Positions 9,101 to 13,508 of a stretch of DNA of 13,508 nucleotides are shown one piece after another. Both the position numbers and the translations under genes were made by a program. The stretch's first letter is position 1. Every line of letters starts with the position of its first letter. The notes under the pieces are model-generated. The model saw only the letters and a list, made by a program, of their open reading frames with translations, was not told the origin of the DNA and did no database searches. Origin of the DNA: Ilumatobacteraceae bacterium (GTDB taxonomy: Bacteria; Actinomycetota; Acidimicrobiia; Acidimicrobiales; Ilumatobacteraceae); the NCBI GenBank assembly GCA_025464045.1, contig JAODBQ010000163.1, positions 1 through 13,508 of the forward strand, in the 5' to 3' direction.

Positions 9101-9568
9101 GCCGGTGTGACGGATGAGCCACTCGCCGACGGTCGTCGCCAGGTGCTGGTTGGCGAGGACGTTCTTGAACATGTACTCGCTGAGCCCGCACGAGGCGAAC
9201 ACCCCGACCGAGCCCTCGATGCGCTCGCCGACGTACCCGGCGTGCTCGAACGCCTCCCACGCGCACTCGAGGAACAGGCGGTGCTGGGGATCGAAGACCG
9301 CTGCGTCGCGCGGGCTCATCCCGAAGAACGCAGCGTCGAACATGTCGATGTCGGCGAGGGGTGCGGCGGCACGGACGTACGCGGGATCGCGCACGTTGTC
9401 GAGCAGCTCACCGGCGGCGAGCAGCTCGTCTTCGGAGTACGTCCGGATCGACTCCACCCCGCCGCGCAGGTTCGACCAGAACTCGTCCAGGTTGCGCGCT
9501 CCGGGGAAGCGCCCGGACATCCCGATGACAGCGATGCGTCCCTCGAGATCGTCGTCAGCAGTTGTCAT
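3110..9568 (-). CDS. Type I polyketide synthase, single module KS-AT-KR-DH-ACP-TE
   Basis: A 2152-residue multidomain enzyme that would build an acyl chain on its own carrier domain and release it. KS, about 8-440: Cys183 in TACSS, His319 in EAHGTGT, His359 in KSNIGHT. AT, about 535-830: Ser630 in GHSAGEY; the specificity segment reads VAAHS (726-730) rather than HAFH or YASH, so malonyl use is suggested only by the residue after Ser630. A YPFDRQRYW linker ends at about 882. KR: structural half about 908-1150, then GGLGGIG (1162-1168), Lys1285, Ser1309, Tyr1322 and Asn1326; LRD at 1265-1267 suggests a B-type reductase. DH-like fold, about 1400-1650: His1412, FGP 1529-1531, Asp1571. Acidic DDGDGDGD linker. 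ACP, about 1752-1826: Ser1785 in GGQSL. TE, about 1885-2130: Ser1959 in GYSGGG, Asp1986, His2112. There is no enoylreductase. KR before DH is not the usual order. The product is unknown. Confidence 0.96.
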   Translation of the reverse strand: MTTADDDLEGRIAVIGMSGRFPGARNLDEFWSNLRGGVESIRTYSEDELLAAGELLDNVRDPAYVRAAAPLADIDMFDAAFFGMSPRDAAVFDPQHRLFLECAWEAFEHAGYVGERIEGSVGVFASCGLSEYMFKNVLANQHLATTVGEWLIRHTGNDTNFLATRVSYELDLQGPSMNVQTACSSTLVTLHLAVQSLLSGECDLALAGGAVVAPVQDRGYFYKEGEILSPDGHCRAFDAKSAGTIISSACGCVLLKPLANALEDGDNVLAVIRGSAINNDGRDKVGYLAPSVGGQARVVAEALAVSGVDARDVSYVEAHGTGTLIGDPIEIAGLTQAYRLSTDDTQYCAIGSLKSNIGHTGEASGVGALIKTVLSLQHAELPPSLHYEEPNPQADFPNSPFFVNAELRPWTVARGATRIAGITGLGAGGTNAHVLVEEAPAPEPSGPARRTQLITVSARTEEGAHRAAADLAAHLRAHPDVSLADVAFTRLAGRKAFAARRTVVAASVADAAAALDALTIRPPSTQHKGDPPSVVFMMPGGGAQYAGMGKGLYDDEPVYRAAVDECRRVLRSRTGLDLRTALFAPGDQEEAGRRLARPSVALPALFATEYAMAKLLESWGITPAAMIGHSAGEYAAACLAGVISMEDGLSLVALRGTLFETLPEGAMLSVPLPEAETRELMLDGLSIAAVNAAELCVVSGPVALISEMEALLAGRDVDTARIHIDVAAHSSMLDPILAEFEAFCRTVRFAAPTIPYVSNLTGTWITAADVQDPTYWVRHLRNAVRFSNGIDTILEDPHRVLLEIGPGRTLSNLARESQATPMAIAPTLRHPKEASSDVAVALTAVGRAWEAGVVLDAADLFAGERRRRVALPTYPFDRQRYWVEPDAVDTAKPVVSGVLRKRHDIADWFYAPSWRRSVSGRVAADRPSSATWMVVSDGASLADALISRVRTSSRDRVVEVRFGDRFRRLSAARYEIHPARSADWLDLMDALRDDNSMPDRIVHMTGLGPSRGRRRLGTTNDEVLAYEGTVERDQASVLFLAQALSGQANPLRMALVTSGVHAVGGETELRPERALLHGALRVIPRELGQVDAVAIDVDVPAHASPAERTLVDRLVREMDAEWSADVVAFRRGERWVRTFESLRLPPATTTPWTSGGVYLITGGLGGIGLAVAEHIAKTCHRPTLVLLGRSTMPPEQQWDELLDRRTTDERTRHKIASVQHIRSLGAEVVVVSADVADLEAMKVVAERLRADHGRITGVIHSAGILRDALIALRTPTPSSPVVDAKAKGALVLERVLAKDPPDVFIIFSSVSSIIGLPGQIDYTAANAFLDAFAIRTNLAGRTRALVVNWNAWQEVGMAVDAARSELDKAPIVSAAAADVSSDLFDDAVVDENDVALFSTGFSRKRHWLLAEHVVHGGDALIPGTGFLELIRAAVTAGQPARAVELRDVFFLAPFVVGANDLRTLRLKLDRAASSVIVFSDVETSPNVTATAAVVEPGPPPRRDLAEIVGRCTERIDRFDGFSDQPFMDFGPRWGSLRSVAYGAGEAVVTTSMPAEHVGELASMWLHPALLDVATGSAQALIPGFSESQTFFVPFSYGRVVVRGPLPAEAVSHVRLRPGSAQDLAVFDITIFDTAGNEVVDIDAFTMRRVGAGAALTAMRSGDTGVDEPAGVEMPIEAAMREGILPAEGVEALDRILDAGLAAQVVASSVDLHRWIDKVDAEASGADDGDGDGDSGGAQYERPHISSAYTAPATPIERELASLWRELLGVARVGRDDDFFELGGQSLIAVRLFTRMRKKYAVDLPLSTLFEAPTIAQCASIVAGKLGITEDVASGDVAGEDLVEASGAATGEGSGADTTTPIVVRPVVDHAPAPFRSLVTIQRGGELTPFFCVHGSGGNVLNFRDLSQAMGRSQPFYGLQARGIDGAHAPHTSIGEMAAAYLEEVRVVQPHGPYMLGGYSGGGLIAYEMAQELTAAGEQVALVLLLDTFPPVIPQRDVTMRMRLSRVRDEGFKYLKNIVVRRVELRQHNRDMARIRHVVSRGEVVPSELRELYVETAFLDAVKQYELRPWKGRVVLLRAEELNFVFRTIGPSYGWDKVVIGDGFELIQVPGDHDSLVLEPNASTLVRRLRDTLNDSQEPPVAPVEIPVLVAGA

Positions 9569-9628
9569 CCTCGACCGCCCCAGGTTCGTAGACCCACGTG
9601 GCGATCGACCCTCCCGGGCCGACGGCCG

Positions 9629-9649
9629 CGAGCGATGTTATCTCGCTCG
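9629..9649. promoter_or_regulatory. Operator-like inverted repeat with embedded -10 candidate for the PKS gene
   Basis: CGAGCGA (9629-9635) and TCGCTCG (9643-9649) are perfect 7-bp inverted arms around a 7-base AT-rich centre (TGTTATC). On the minus strand the centre and the adjacent base give TAACAT (9640 to 9635), a TANNNT hexamer 66 bases before the PKS start. A repressor bound to the arms would cover it. It is the most AT-rich spot in the PKS/decarboxylase gap. No -35 match is evident, and the regulator is not in the window. Confidence 0.4.
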
Positions 9650-9710
9650 GCGGGGGACTCGCCGGGGCCCCGCTGCCTGTTGGGGCAGACCGCCCGACCG
9701 CATGCGAGGT

Positions 9711-9726
9711 GTGAGGCGGACCTCAC
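9711..9726. promoter_or_regulatory. Short inverted repeat upstream of the decarboxylase gene
   Basis: GTGAGG (9711-9716) and CCTCAC (9721-9726) pair with a 4-base centre, about 100 bases before the decarboxylase start. It could be a binding site for a regulator of either divergent gene, or chance. There is no independent support. Confidence 0.2.
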
Positions 9727-9811
9727 CGCGGACGTCGACGCGCAGGTCGGGCACGATCACCTCGAACCCGGCCGCGGCGAGCGGGTCGGCCAGCGCGCGC
9801 ATCGTCGGCGG

Positions 9812-9817
9812 TACGGT
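9812..9817 (+). promoter_or_regulatory. Candidate -10 hexamer (TACGGT) for leaderless decarboxylase mRNA
   Basis: TACGGT fits TANNNT and ends 6 bases before the GTG at 9824. No ribosome binding site is visible before that GTG, so a leaderless transcript explains the start. A -35 is not clear. Confidence 0.45.
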
Positions 9818-9823
9818 GCAGCA

Positions 9824-11248
9824 GTGACTCCCGACGAGTTCCGCAAGCACGGCTACCAGCTCATCGACTGGATCACGGAGTACCTCGAGCACGTCGAGCA
9901 GCTGCCCGTCGCGTCCACCGTGCGGCCCGGCGACGTGCGCGCCCAGCTGCCCGAGCACCCGCCCGCGGCACCGGAGCCGTTCGACGCCGTCATCGCCGAC
10001 TTCGAGCGGATCGTGGTCCCCGCGCTCACCCAGTGGCAGCACCCGAGCTTCTTCGCCTACTTCCCGAGCAACGTCAGCTACCCGTCGATCCTTGCCGAGC
10101 TGGCCAACGCCGGCCTCGGCATCCAGGGGATGAGCTGGGTCACCAGTCCGGCCTGCACCGAGGTCGAGACGCTGATGATGGACTGGATGCAGGAGCTCCT
10201 CGGGTTGCCCGAGGCGTTCCGCAGCACGAGCGCGACGGGCGGCGGGGTGATCCACGGGTCGGCCAGCGAGGCGACGCTGGCGTCGATCCTCGCCGCACGG
10301 TGGCGGATCACCGGCGGCGCCGTGAACACCGATGGCGACACATCGCAGCTCGTTGCATATGCAACATCACAGGCGCACTCCAGCATCGAGAAGGGATTGC
10401 GGATCGCCGGCATCGGCACATCGCAGACGCGCATCGTCGCGCACGACACCGCGTTCGCGATGCGCCCCGACCACCTCGCGGAGCTGGTCGCCGCCGATCG
10501 GGCCGCAGGCTCGAGGCCGTTCTGGGTGTGTGCGACGCGCGGCACGACGAGCTCGATGGCGTTCGACCCGACCACGGAGATCGGCGTCATCGCCCGACGC
10601 GAGGGCCTGTGGCTGCACGTCGATGCGGCGATGAGCGGCATCGGTGCGCTCGTGCCCGAGCAGCGCTGGATCAACGACGGCCTCGAGCTCGCCGACAGCT
10701 ACTGCACCAACCCGCACAAGTGGATGGGCGTCAACTTCGACTGCGACCTGTTCTACACCGCGGACCGCAACGCGCTGCTCGGCGCGTTGAGCATCCTGCC
10801 CGAGTACCTGCGGTCCGCAGCGGCGGCGTCGGGTGCCGTCGTCGACTACCGCGATTGGCAGCTGCCGCTCGGGCGCCGGTTCCGTTCGCTGAAGCTGTGG
10901 TTCATGCTGCGCGCCGAGGGGGTGGCGGTGCCCCAGGAGATGATCCGCCGCCACGTGGCCCTCACCGCGCAACTCGCGACCTGGGTGCGCGCCGATCCGC
11001 GGTTCGAGATCGTCGCACCGGCGCCGCTCAACCTGCTCTGCCTGCGGCTGCGCGCCGACGATCCGGCGGCGGGTGATCTCGCCACGGATGCGCTGATCGA
11101 GCGGGCCAACGCCTCGGGCGAGGCCCTGTTCACCCGCACCGTCCTCGACGGGCGAGTCGCCCTGCGGTTCTCGATCGGTGGGCGGACGACGGAGGAGCGC
11201 CACGTGCGCGGCGGCTGGGAGCTGCTCCAGGCACTCGTCGCAGGCTGA
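9824..11248 (+). CDS. PLP-dependent aromatic L-amino acid decarboxylase (group II)
   Basis: A cytosolic enzyme that removes CO2 from an aromatic amino acid (tyrosine, DOPA, tryptophan or phenylalanine) to give the arylethylamine. The 474 residues match the family length. Visible features: the substrate-pocket segment HPSFFAYFPS (73-82), GSASEATL (145-152), His185 that stacks on the cofactor, Asp267 in HVDAA, and the cofactor Lys299 in NPHKW. The mobile loop ends DYRDWQLPLGRRFRSLK; its Tyr342 aligns with Tyr332 of the mammalian enzyme, where phenylalanine marks aldehyde synthases, so decarboxylation is expected. One oddity is ATRGTTSS (237-244), where most relatives have Leu or Val in place of Arg. 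The open frame extends far upstream, but protein similarity begins at the GTG at 9824 (MTPDEFRKHGYQLIDW) and a -10 hexamer sits just before it. It is divergent from the PKS gene, which may use its amine. Substrate choice cannot be read from sequence. Confidence 0.93.
   Translation: MTPDEFRKHGYQLIDWITEYLEHVEQLPVASTVRPGDVRAQLPEHPPAAPEPFDAVIADFERIVVPALTQWQHPSFFAYFPSNVSYPSILAELANAGLGIQGMSWVTSPACTEVETLMMDWMQELLGLPEAFRSTSATGGGVIHGSASEATLASILAARWRITGGAVNTDGDTSQLVAYATSQAHSSIEKGLRIAGIGTSQTRIVAHDTAFAMRPDHLAELVAADRAAGSRPFWVCATRGTTSSMAFDPTTEIGVIARREGLWLHVDAAMSGIGALVPEQRWINDGLELADSYCTNPHKWMGVNFDCDLFYTADRNALLGALSILPEYLRSAAAASGAVVDYRDWQLPLGRRFRSLKLWFMLRAEGVAVPQEMIRRHVALTAQLATWVRADPRFEIVAPAPLNLLCLRLRADDPAAGDLATDALIERANASGEALFTRTVLDGRVALRFSIGGRTTEERHVRGGWELLQALVAG
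10352..10365. repeat. Perfect 14-bp AT-rich palindrome inside the decarboxylase gene
   Basis: GTTGCATATGCAAC is perfectly self-complementary and lies in a run of unusually AT-ended codons (GTT GCA TAT GCA ACA TCA) that encode VAYATS. The rest of the gene uses G or C at almost every third position. It may be an internal protein-binding site or simply local drift. Confidence 0.5.
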
Positions 11249-11250
11249 GC

Positions 11251-11919
11251 TCAGGCGACGTCGAGCCGGTGGGCGACGACGAGGAGCTGGTGCAGCAGCC
11301 GGGCGGTGGCACCCCACACCGTCTCGTCGTCGAGCTCGAAGAAGTAGATCGAGCGATCGAGCGGCGTGGTGCCCCACGACTCCTCGCGGTACGTGTCGTC
11401 GCGGACGAGCTCGGCGAGCGACACCCAGAAGATCCGGTCCACCTCGGCTGCCGCGGGCACGAGCACCGGTGCGCCGCGCAGCACGCCGACGACGGGGACG
11501 ATGTAGCTCCTGCTGACGACCGTCGAGATGGGCTCGAGGTGGCCGACGATCTCGACCGCGTCGAGCGGCATCGCGACCTCTTCGAACGCCTCGCGGCGGG
11601 CGGCGTCCTCCGGCGTCTCGCCGGGATCGACGCGCCCGCCGGGGAAGCTGATCTCGCCGCGATGGTTGCGCAGGTTCATCGACCGCCGGGTGAGCAGCAC
11701 CTCGGCGCCGTCGGAGCCGTCGCGCAGCACGATCAGGACCGCGGACAGCTTTGCGCCCGGGAAGGTCGGGACGGCGTCGTGCTGGCGGTCCAGCGCGGTG
11801 AGGGCCTCGGCCACGGATGCAGCGGTGAGCGGCTGGGTGACGCCCTGCCAGGGCGCCGGGCTCCCGGGTCGCCAGTGGGTGGGCCGCGGGATGTGCTGCT
11901 GGCCGCCGGCACGCCTCAC
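11251..11919 (-). CDS. Nudix hydrolase, CoA pyrophosphatase type (NudL-like)
   Basis: Likely hydrolyses coenzyme A or its derivatives to 3',5'-ADP and phosphopantetheine. The 222-residue protein has the CoA-pyrophosphatase signature LTRRSMNLRNHRGEISFPGG (76-95), which runs into the Nudix box: Gly95, Glu101, Arg109-Glu110 and the metal-binding Glu113-Glu114. The box's usual Gly near its end is Ala (EEVAMP), a mild variation. The chosen start is GTG at 11919, which overlaps the TGA of the upstream 56-codon gene in GTGA, so the two are probably translated together. A longer version from 12039 would read through that gene in another frame and adds only an Arg/Gln-rich, non-conserved tail. The 3' end is 2 bases from the convergent decarboxylase stop. 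Assignment to the family is firm; the exact substrate is inferred. Confidence 0.92.
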   Translation of the reverse strand: MRRAGGQQHIPRPTHWRPGSPAPWQGVTQPLTAASVAEALTALDRQHDAVPTFPGAKLSAVLIVLRDGSDGAEVLLTRRSMNLRNHRGEISFPGGRVDPGETPEDAARREAFEEVAMPLDAVEIVGHLEPISTVVSRSYIVPVVGVLRGAPVLVPAAAEVDRIFWVSLAELVRDDTYREESWGTTPLDRSIYFFELDDETVWGATARLLHQLLVVAHRLDVA

Positions 11920-12086
11920 GACGAAGCGGGGCTCCAGCCGCTGTCGATCAGCTGCTGCAGGATGGAGGCGAAGCCGGCGGTCTTCATGTTGGCGAGCACC
12001 TTGCCGGGCATCTCCTCGCCTCGTTCCCATGCTTCCCACGCGGTGAGCAGCTTGTTGAGATCGGGAGCCGGGGCCTCGAACGACAT
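11916..12086 (-). CDS. Small 56-residue protein of unknown function, coupled to the Nudix gene
   Basis: Starts at ATG 12086 with MSFEAPAPDLNKLLTAWEAW and ends in SGWSPASS. It is mostly amphipathic helix, with an acidic and tryptophan-rich first half (TAWEAWERGEE) and a second helix (FASILQQLIDSG); there is no signal peptide or membrane segment. Evidence that it is real: codon use is GC-ending and protein-like, its TGA overlaps the Nudix GTG by the classic 4 bases, and a TANNNT hexamer ends exactly 7 bases before its ATG. It is the first gene of a two-gene unit with the Nudix hydrolase. I do not recognise a family. Its function could be related to the Nudix enzyme, but nothing in the sequence shows that. 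Confidence 0.65.
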   Translation of the reverse strand: MSFEAPAPDLNKLLTAWEAWERGEEMPGKVLANMKTAGFASILQQLIDSGWSPASS

Positions 12087-12093
12087 GCCGTGG

Positions 12094-12099
12094 AGGCTA
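12094..12099 (-). promoter_or_regulatory. Candidate -10 hexamer (TAGCCT) for the 56-codon gene and Nudix gene
   Basis: On the minus strand TAGCCT ends 7 bases before the ATG at 12086. It sits in TCGGTAGCCTC, an 11-base sequence that recurs with the same spacing before the start of the membrane protein gene at 12647. This suggests a leaderless transcript for the two-gene unit. Confidence 0.5.
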
Positions 12100-12167
12100 C
12101 CGAGCCGTCTCCCGGACCAGGCCTTCGGGGCGCTCGGGGTGATCGGCCGTGCCGGACGACGACGTGC

Positions 12168-12647
12168 TCAGCGGTTGTCGCGCTTCGCTCTCGCCTTGCG
12201 GGCGATGTTCACGCCGCTGCCGACGAGGCGGCCGGCAGTGCGACCGATGTCGCCGCTGCGGCCGGTGGCGTCGAGCGTCACACGCTCCGCCTTCGGCTGC
12301 TTGACCCGCTCCTTGTAGCTCGTCTGCCACCACACGAACAGGTGCACGATCGCGATCGCGATCATGATCCCGCGGGTCGCGCTCTCGACGTCGACGAACG
12401 GCTGGACCGCGGCGAGCACCTCGAAGGCGATGACCCCGATGTCGACGACGCGGTGCAGCTTGCGCCCGATCACCCGGAACGCGGAGAACGGCGCCTTCGT
12501 GATCGCCGCGTGCATGATCACCGCGATCCCGGCCAGTGCTGGCATCAGCGGCGTCGGGCTCTGCAGCCCGACCGCGGCGAGGGCGGCCCCGAGGATGTAC
12601 TCCACGATCTGGTGCATCCAGAACGGACGCTTTCCGACATCGGCCAC
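12168..12647 (-). CDS. Four-helix integral membrane protein, function unknown
   Basis: A 159-residue protein starting MADVGKRPFWMHQIVEYILG from GTG at 12647. Four hydrophobic helices are visible: about 11-29 (HQIVEYILGAALAAVGLQ), 32-51 (PLMPALAGIAVIMHAAIT), 63-83 (HRVVDIGVIAFEVLAAVQ) and 88-110 (ATRGIMIAIAIVHLFVWW). A basic cytoplasmic tail of about 45 residues follows, rich in Lys/Arg (ending IARKARAKRDNR). The start rests on a TANNNT hexamer exactly 7 bases upstream; GTG at 12677 would add ten residues, and longer versions are Arg/Pro-rich and antisense to the polymerase gene, so are rejected. It lies 81 bases upstream of the 56-codon gene on the same strand, but that gene has its own apparent promoter. 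No enzyme motif is seen. Confidence 0.7.
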   Translation of the reverse strand: MADVGKRPFWMHQIVEYILGAALAAVGLQSPTPLMPALAGIAVIMHAAITKAPFSAFRVIGRKLHRVVDIGVIAFEVLAAVQPFVDVESATRGIMIAIAIVHLFVWWQTSYKERVKQPKAERVTLDATGRSGDIGRTAGRLVGSGVNIARKARAKRDNR

Positions 12648-12654
12648 CAGCCCG

Positions 12655-12660
12655 AGGCTA
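12655..12660 (-). promoter_or_regulatory. Candidate -10 hexamer (TAGCCT) for the membrane protein gene
   Basis: TAGCCT on the minus strand ends 7 bases before GTG 12647, within the same TCGGTAGCCTC sequence found before the 56-codon gene. It decides the start in favour of 12647 over the in-frame GTGs at 12677 and 12686. Confidence 0.5.
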
Positions 12661-12700
12661 CCGACGGCTGCCCTCACCCCCAGCACGCGCTCCCGCAGCG

Positions 12701-13508
12701 GTGGCGGTGGATCTCGAAGCCGGGCGCCGCGCGTGGGCGTGGGTGTGGCAGCGTGCGGAGGTGGGTGTCGAGGCCGAGCGGATCGTCGCGGTGCTGCGCG
12801 ACGCCGGCGTGGTGCGCGGGGATCTCGTCGCCGTCGCGATCGCCGGGGACGTCGGCGTCGGGCTCGCCACCGCCTCGACTCGCCACGCCGTCGCCACCAC
12901 CGACCCCGTCGCCACGGTCGCCGCGATCGAGGACGCGATCCGTCCGCGTTGGGTCGAGTGGTCGAACCGCACCGCCGCCGAGCTCGTCGCCGGTGGGCTG
13001 CGGATCGAGCTGTGCTGGGACCTGGCCGCGGTCCATCGGCTGCTGTTCGGTGGTTGGCGCGCCGAGCCGGCGTTGGTCTGGGCACGCGCCCACGACCTGC
13101 CCGTCGAGGACATGGCCACGGCGGCGCCCCCCGACCTGTTCTCCCTCACGATCGACGCAGCGGCGGACGACCACGCACCGGTACGCCCCGATGGCCAGCT
13201 CGACGCCGACTGGGCCACGGGTGGTTGGGCGGCGGACGTGGAGCGGCTGGCGACGTGGGCTGCGCTCGCGCTCGAGCTCGCCGTGCTGCAGCAGACCGCG
13301 CTGGCCGGGCTGAGCGACCGCCCCGCGGCACCGGCCACCGCTCGCTCCGAGTCGGCCGCGGAGCTGCTGTGCGCCGAGCTGGCCGCGGACGGGCTGCCGA
13401 TGGACCGGGTGACCGCGGAGGAGATCATCGCCGGGTTCGTCGGCGCACGTCCGCGGAGCGAGGCGGACGCGGCGCAGCAGCGCGCGGCACGGGACGCAGC
13501 GGTGCTGC
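12701..13508 (+). CDS. Bifunctional 3'-5' exonuclease/DNA polymerase (family A type), N-terminal part
   Basis: An open frame runs to the right edge with no stop, giving 269 codons. From GTG at 12701 it reads MAVDLEAGRRAWAWVWQ; GTG at 12707 is an equally possible start. The segment RIELCWDLAAVHRLLFGGW with PALVWARAHDL, and later ELLCAELAADGLPMDRVTAEEIIAGFVGARPRS (read as two joined stretches), resembles the degenerate exonuclease-like region and the start of the polymerase thumb in the actinobacterial proteins named bifunctional 3'-5' exonuclease/DNA polymerase. The polymerase motifs A, B and C would lie beyond the window, so this rests on recalled family resemblance, not on catalytic residues. 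It is divergent from the membrane protein gene with only 53 bases between starts, and no promoter or ribosome binding site is evident. The codon use is strongly GC-ending throughout. Confidence 0.65.
   Translation, partial: MAVDLEAGRRAWAWVWQRAEVGVEAERIVAVLRDAGVVRGDLVAVAIAGDVGVGLATASTRHAVATTDPVATVAAIEDAIRPRWVEWSNRTAAELVAGGLRIELCWDLAAVHRLLFGGWRAEPALVWARAHDLPVEDMATAAPPDLFSLTIDAAADDHAPVRPDGQLDADWATGGWAADVERLATWAALALELAVLQQTALAGLSDRPAAPATARSESAAELLCAELAADGLPMDRVTAEEIIAGFVGARPRSEADAAQQRAARDAAVL

Noticed and set aside
6621..9266. 881-codon minus-strand frame within the PKS gene
   Set aside because: It is a shifted frame of the same strand with Arg/Gly/Ala-rich sequence and no domains; the PKS frame carries all motifs.
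8135..9823. Upstream extension of the decarboxylase frame
   Set aside because: The frame stays open by composition only and is antisense to the KS and AT regions; decarboxylase similarity starts at GTG 9824, which has a -10 hexamer in front.
11920..12039. Longer start for the Nudix gene at 12039
   Set aside because: The added residues are Arg/Gln/His-rich and overlap the better-supported 56-codon gene in another frame; GTG 11919 gives a normal length and coupling overlap.
12678..13085. Longer version of the membrane protein gene
   Set aside because: The added part is almost all Arg/Pro/Ser and lies opposite the polymerase frame; the likely start has a -10 element at the expected spacing.

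Overview
The window is very GC-rich, with GC-biased third codon positions and frequent GTG starts. It probably comes from a high-GC actinobacterium. The gene types and the apparent leaderless promoters fit Actinobacteria; a class such as Acidimicrobiia is a guess from general gene content, not something the sequence proves.

Layout, left to right. (1) Bases 1-745, minus strand: the N-terminal part of an exported coiled-coil protein of the kind found in front of NlpC/P60 cell-wall hydrolases. It is broken by an in-frame TAG at codon 46. (2) 800-2347, minus: guaA, GMP synthase, complete with all catalytic motifs. (3) 2445-2777, plus: a small lipoprotein-like membrane protein of unknown function. 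(4) 2778-3109: a 332-bp gap without a gene. It holds a 16-bp perfect palindrome in a terminator-like stem and an array of about 20-bp repeats, four units in one orientation followed by three in the opposite one. (5) 3110-9568, minus: a single 2152-residue type I polyketide synthase with the order KS-AT-KR-DH-ACP-TE. The ketoreductase comes before the dehydratase, the reverse of the usual modular order. (6) 9569-9823: a divergent control region with an operator-like inverted repeat. (7) 9824-11248, plus: a PLP-dependent aromatic amino acid decarboxylase. (8) 11251-12086, minus: a Nudix CoA pyrophosphatase overlapped by a 56-codon gene just upstream (TGA/GTG overlap). (9) 12168-12647, minus: a four-helix membrane protein of unknown function. 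(10) 12701 to the right edge, plus: the start of a family A-type bifunctional 3'-5' exonuclease/DNA polymerase.

How the genes may work together. Most of the window is housekeeping or ordinary (guaA, Nudix, polymerase). The accessory piece is the PKS and decarboxylase pair, transcribed divergently from one 255-bp region. The PKS can build and release a partly reduced acyl chain, and the decarboxylase makes an arylethylamine. A joint product such as an acylated amine is a reasonable but untested inference. No loading ligase, phosphopantetheinyl transferase, transporter or regulator is in the window.

Four genes (guaA, the decarboxylase, the 56-codon gene and the membrane protein) have a TANNNT -10 hexamer ending 6 or 7 bases before their start codon. 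Two of these sites share the 11-mer TCGGTAGCCTC. This suggests leaderless transcription and was used to choose starts.
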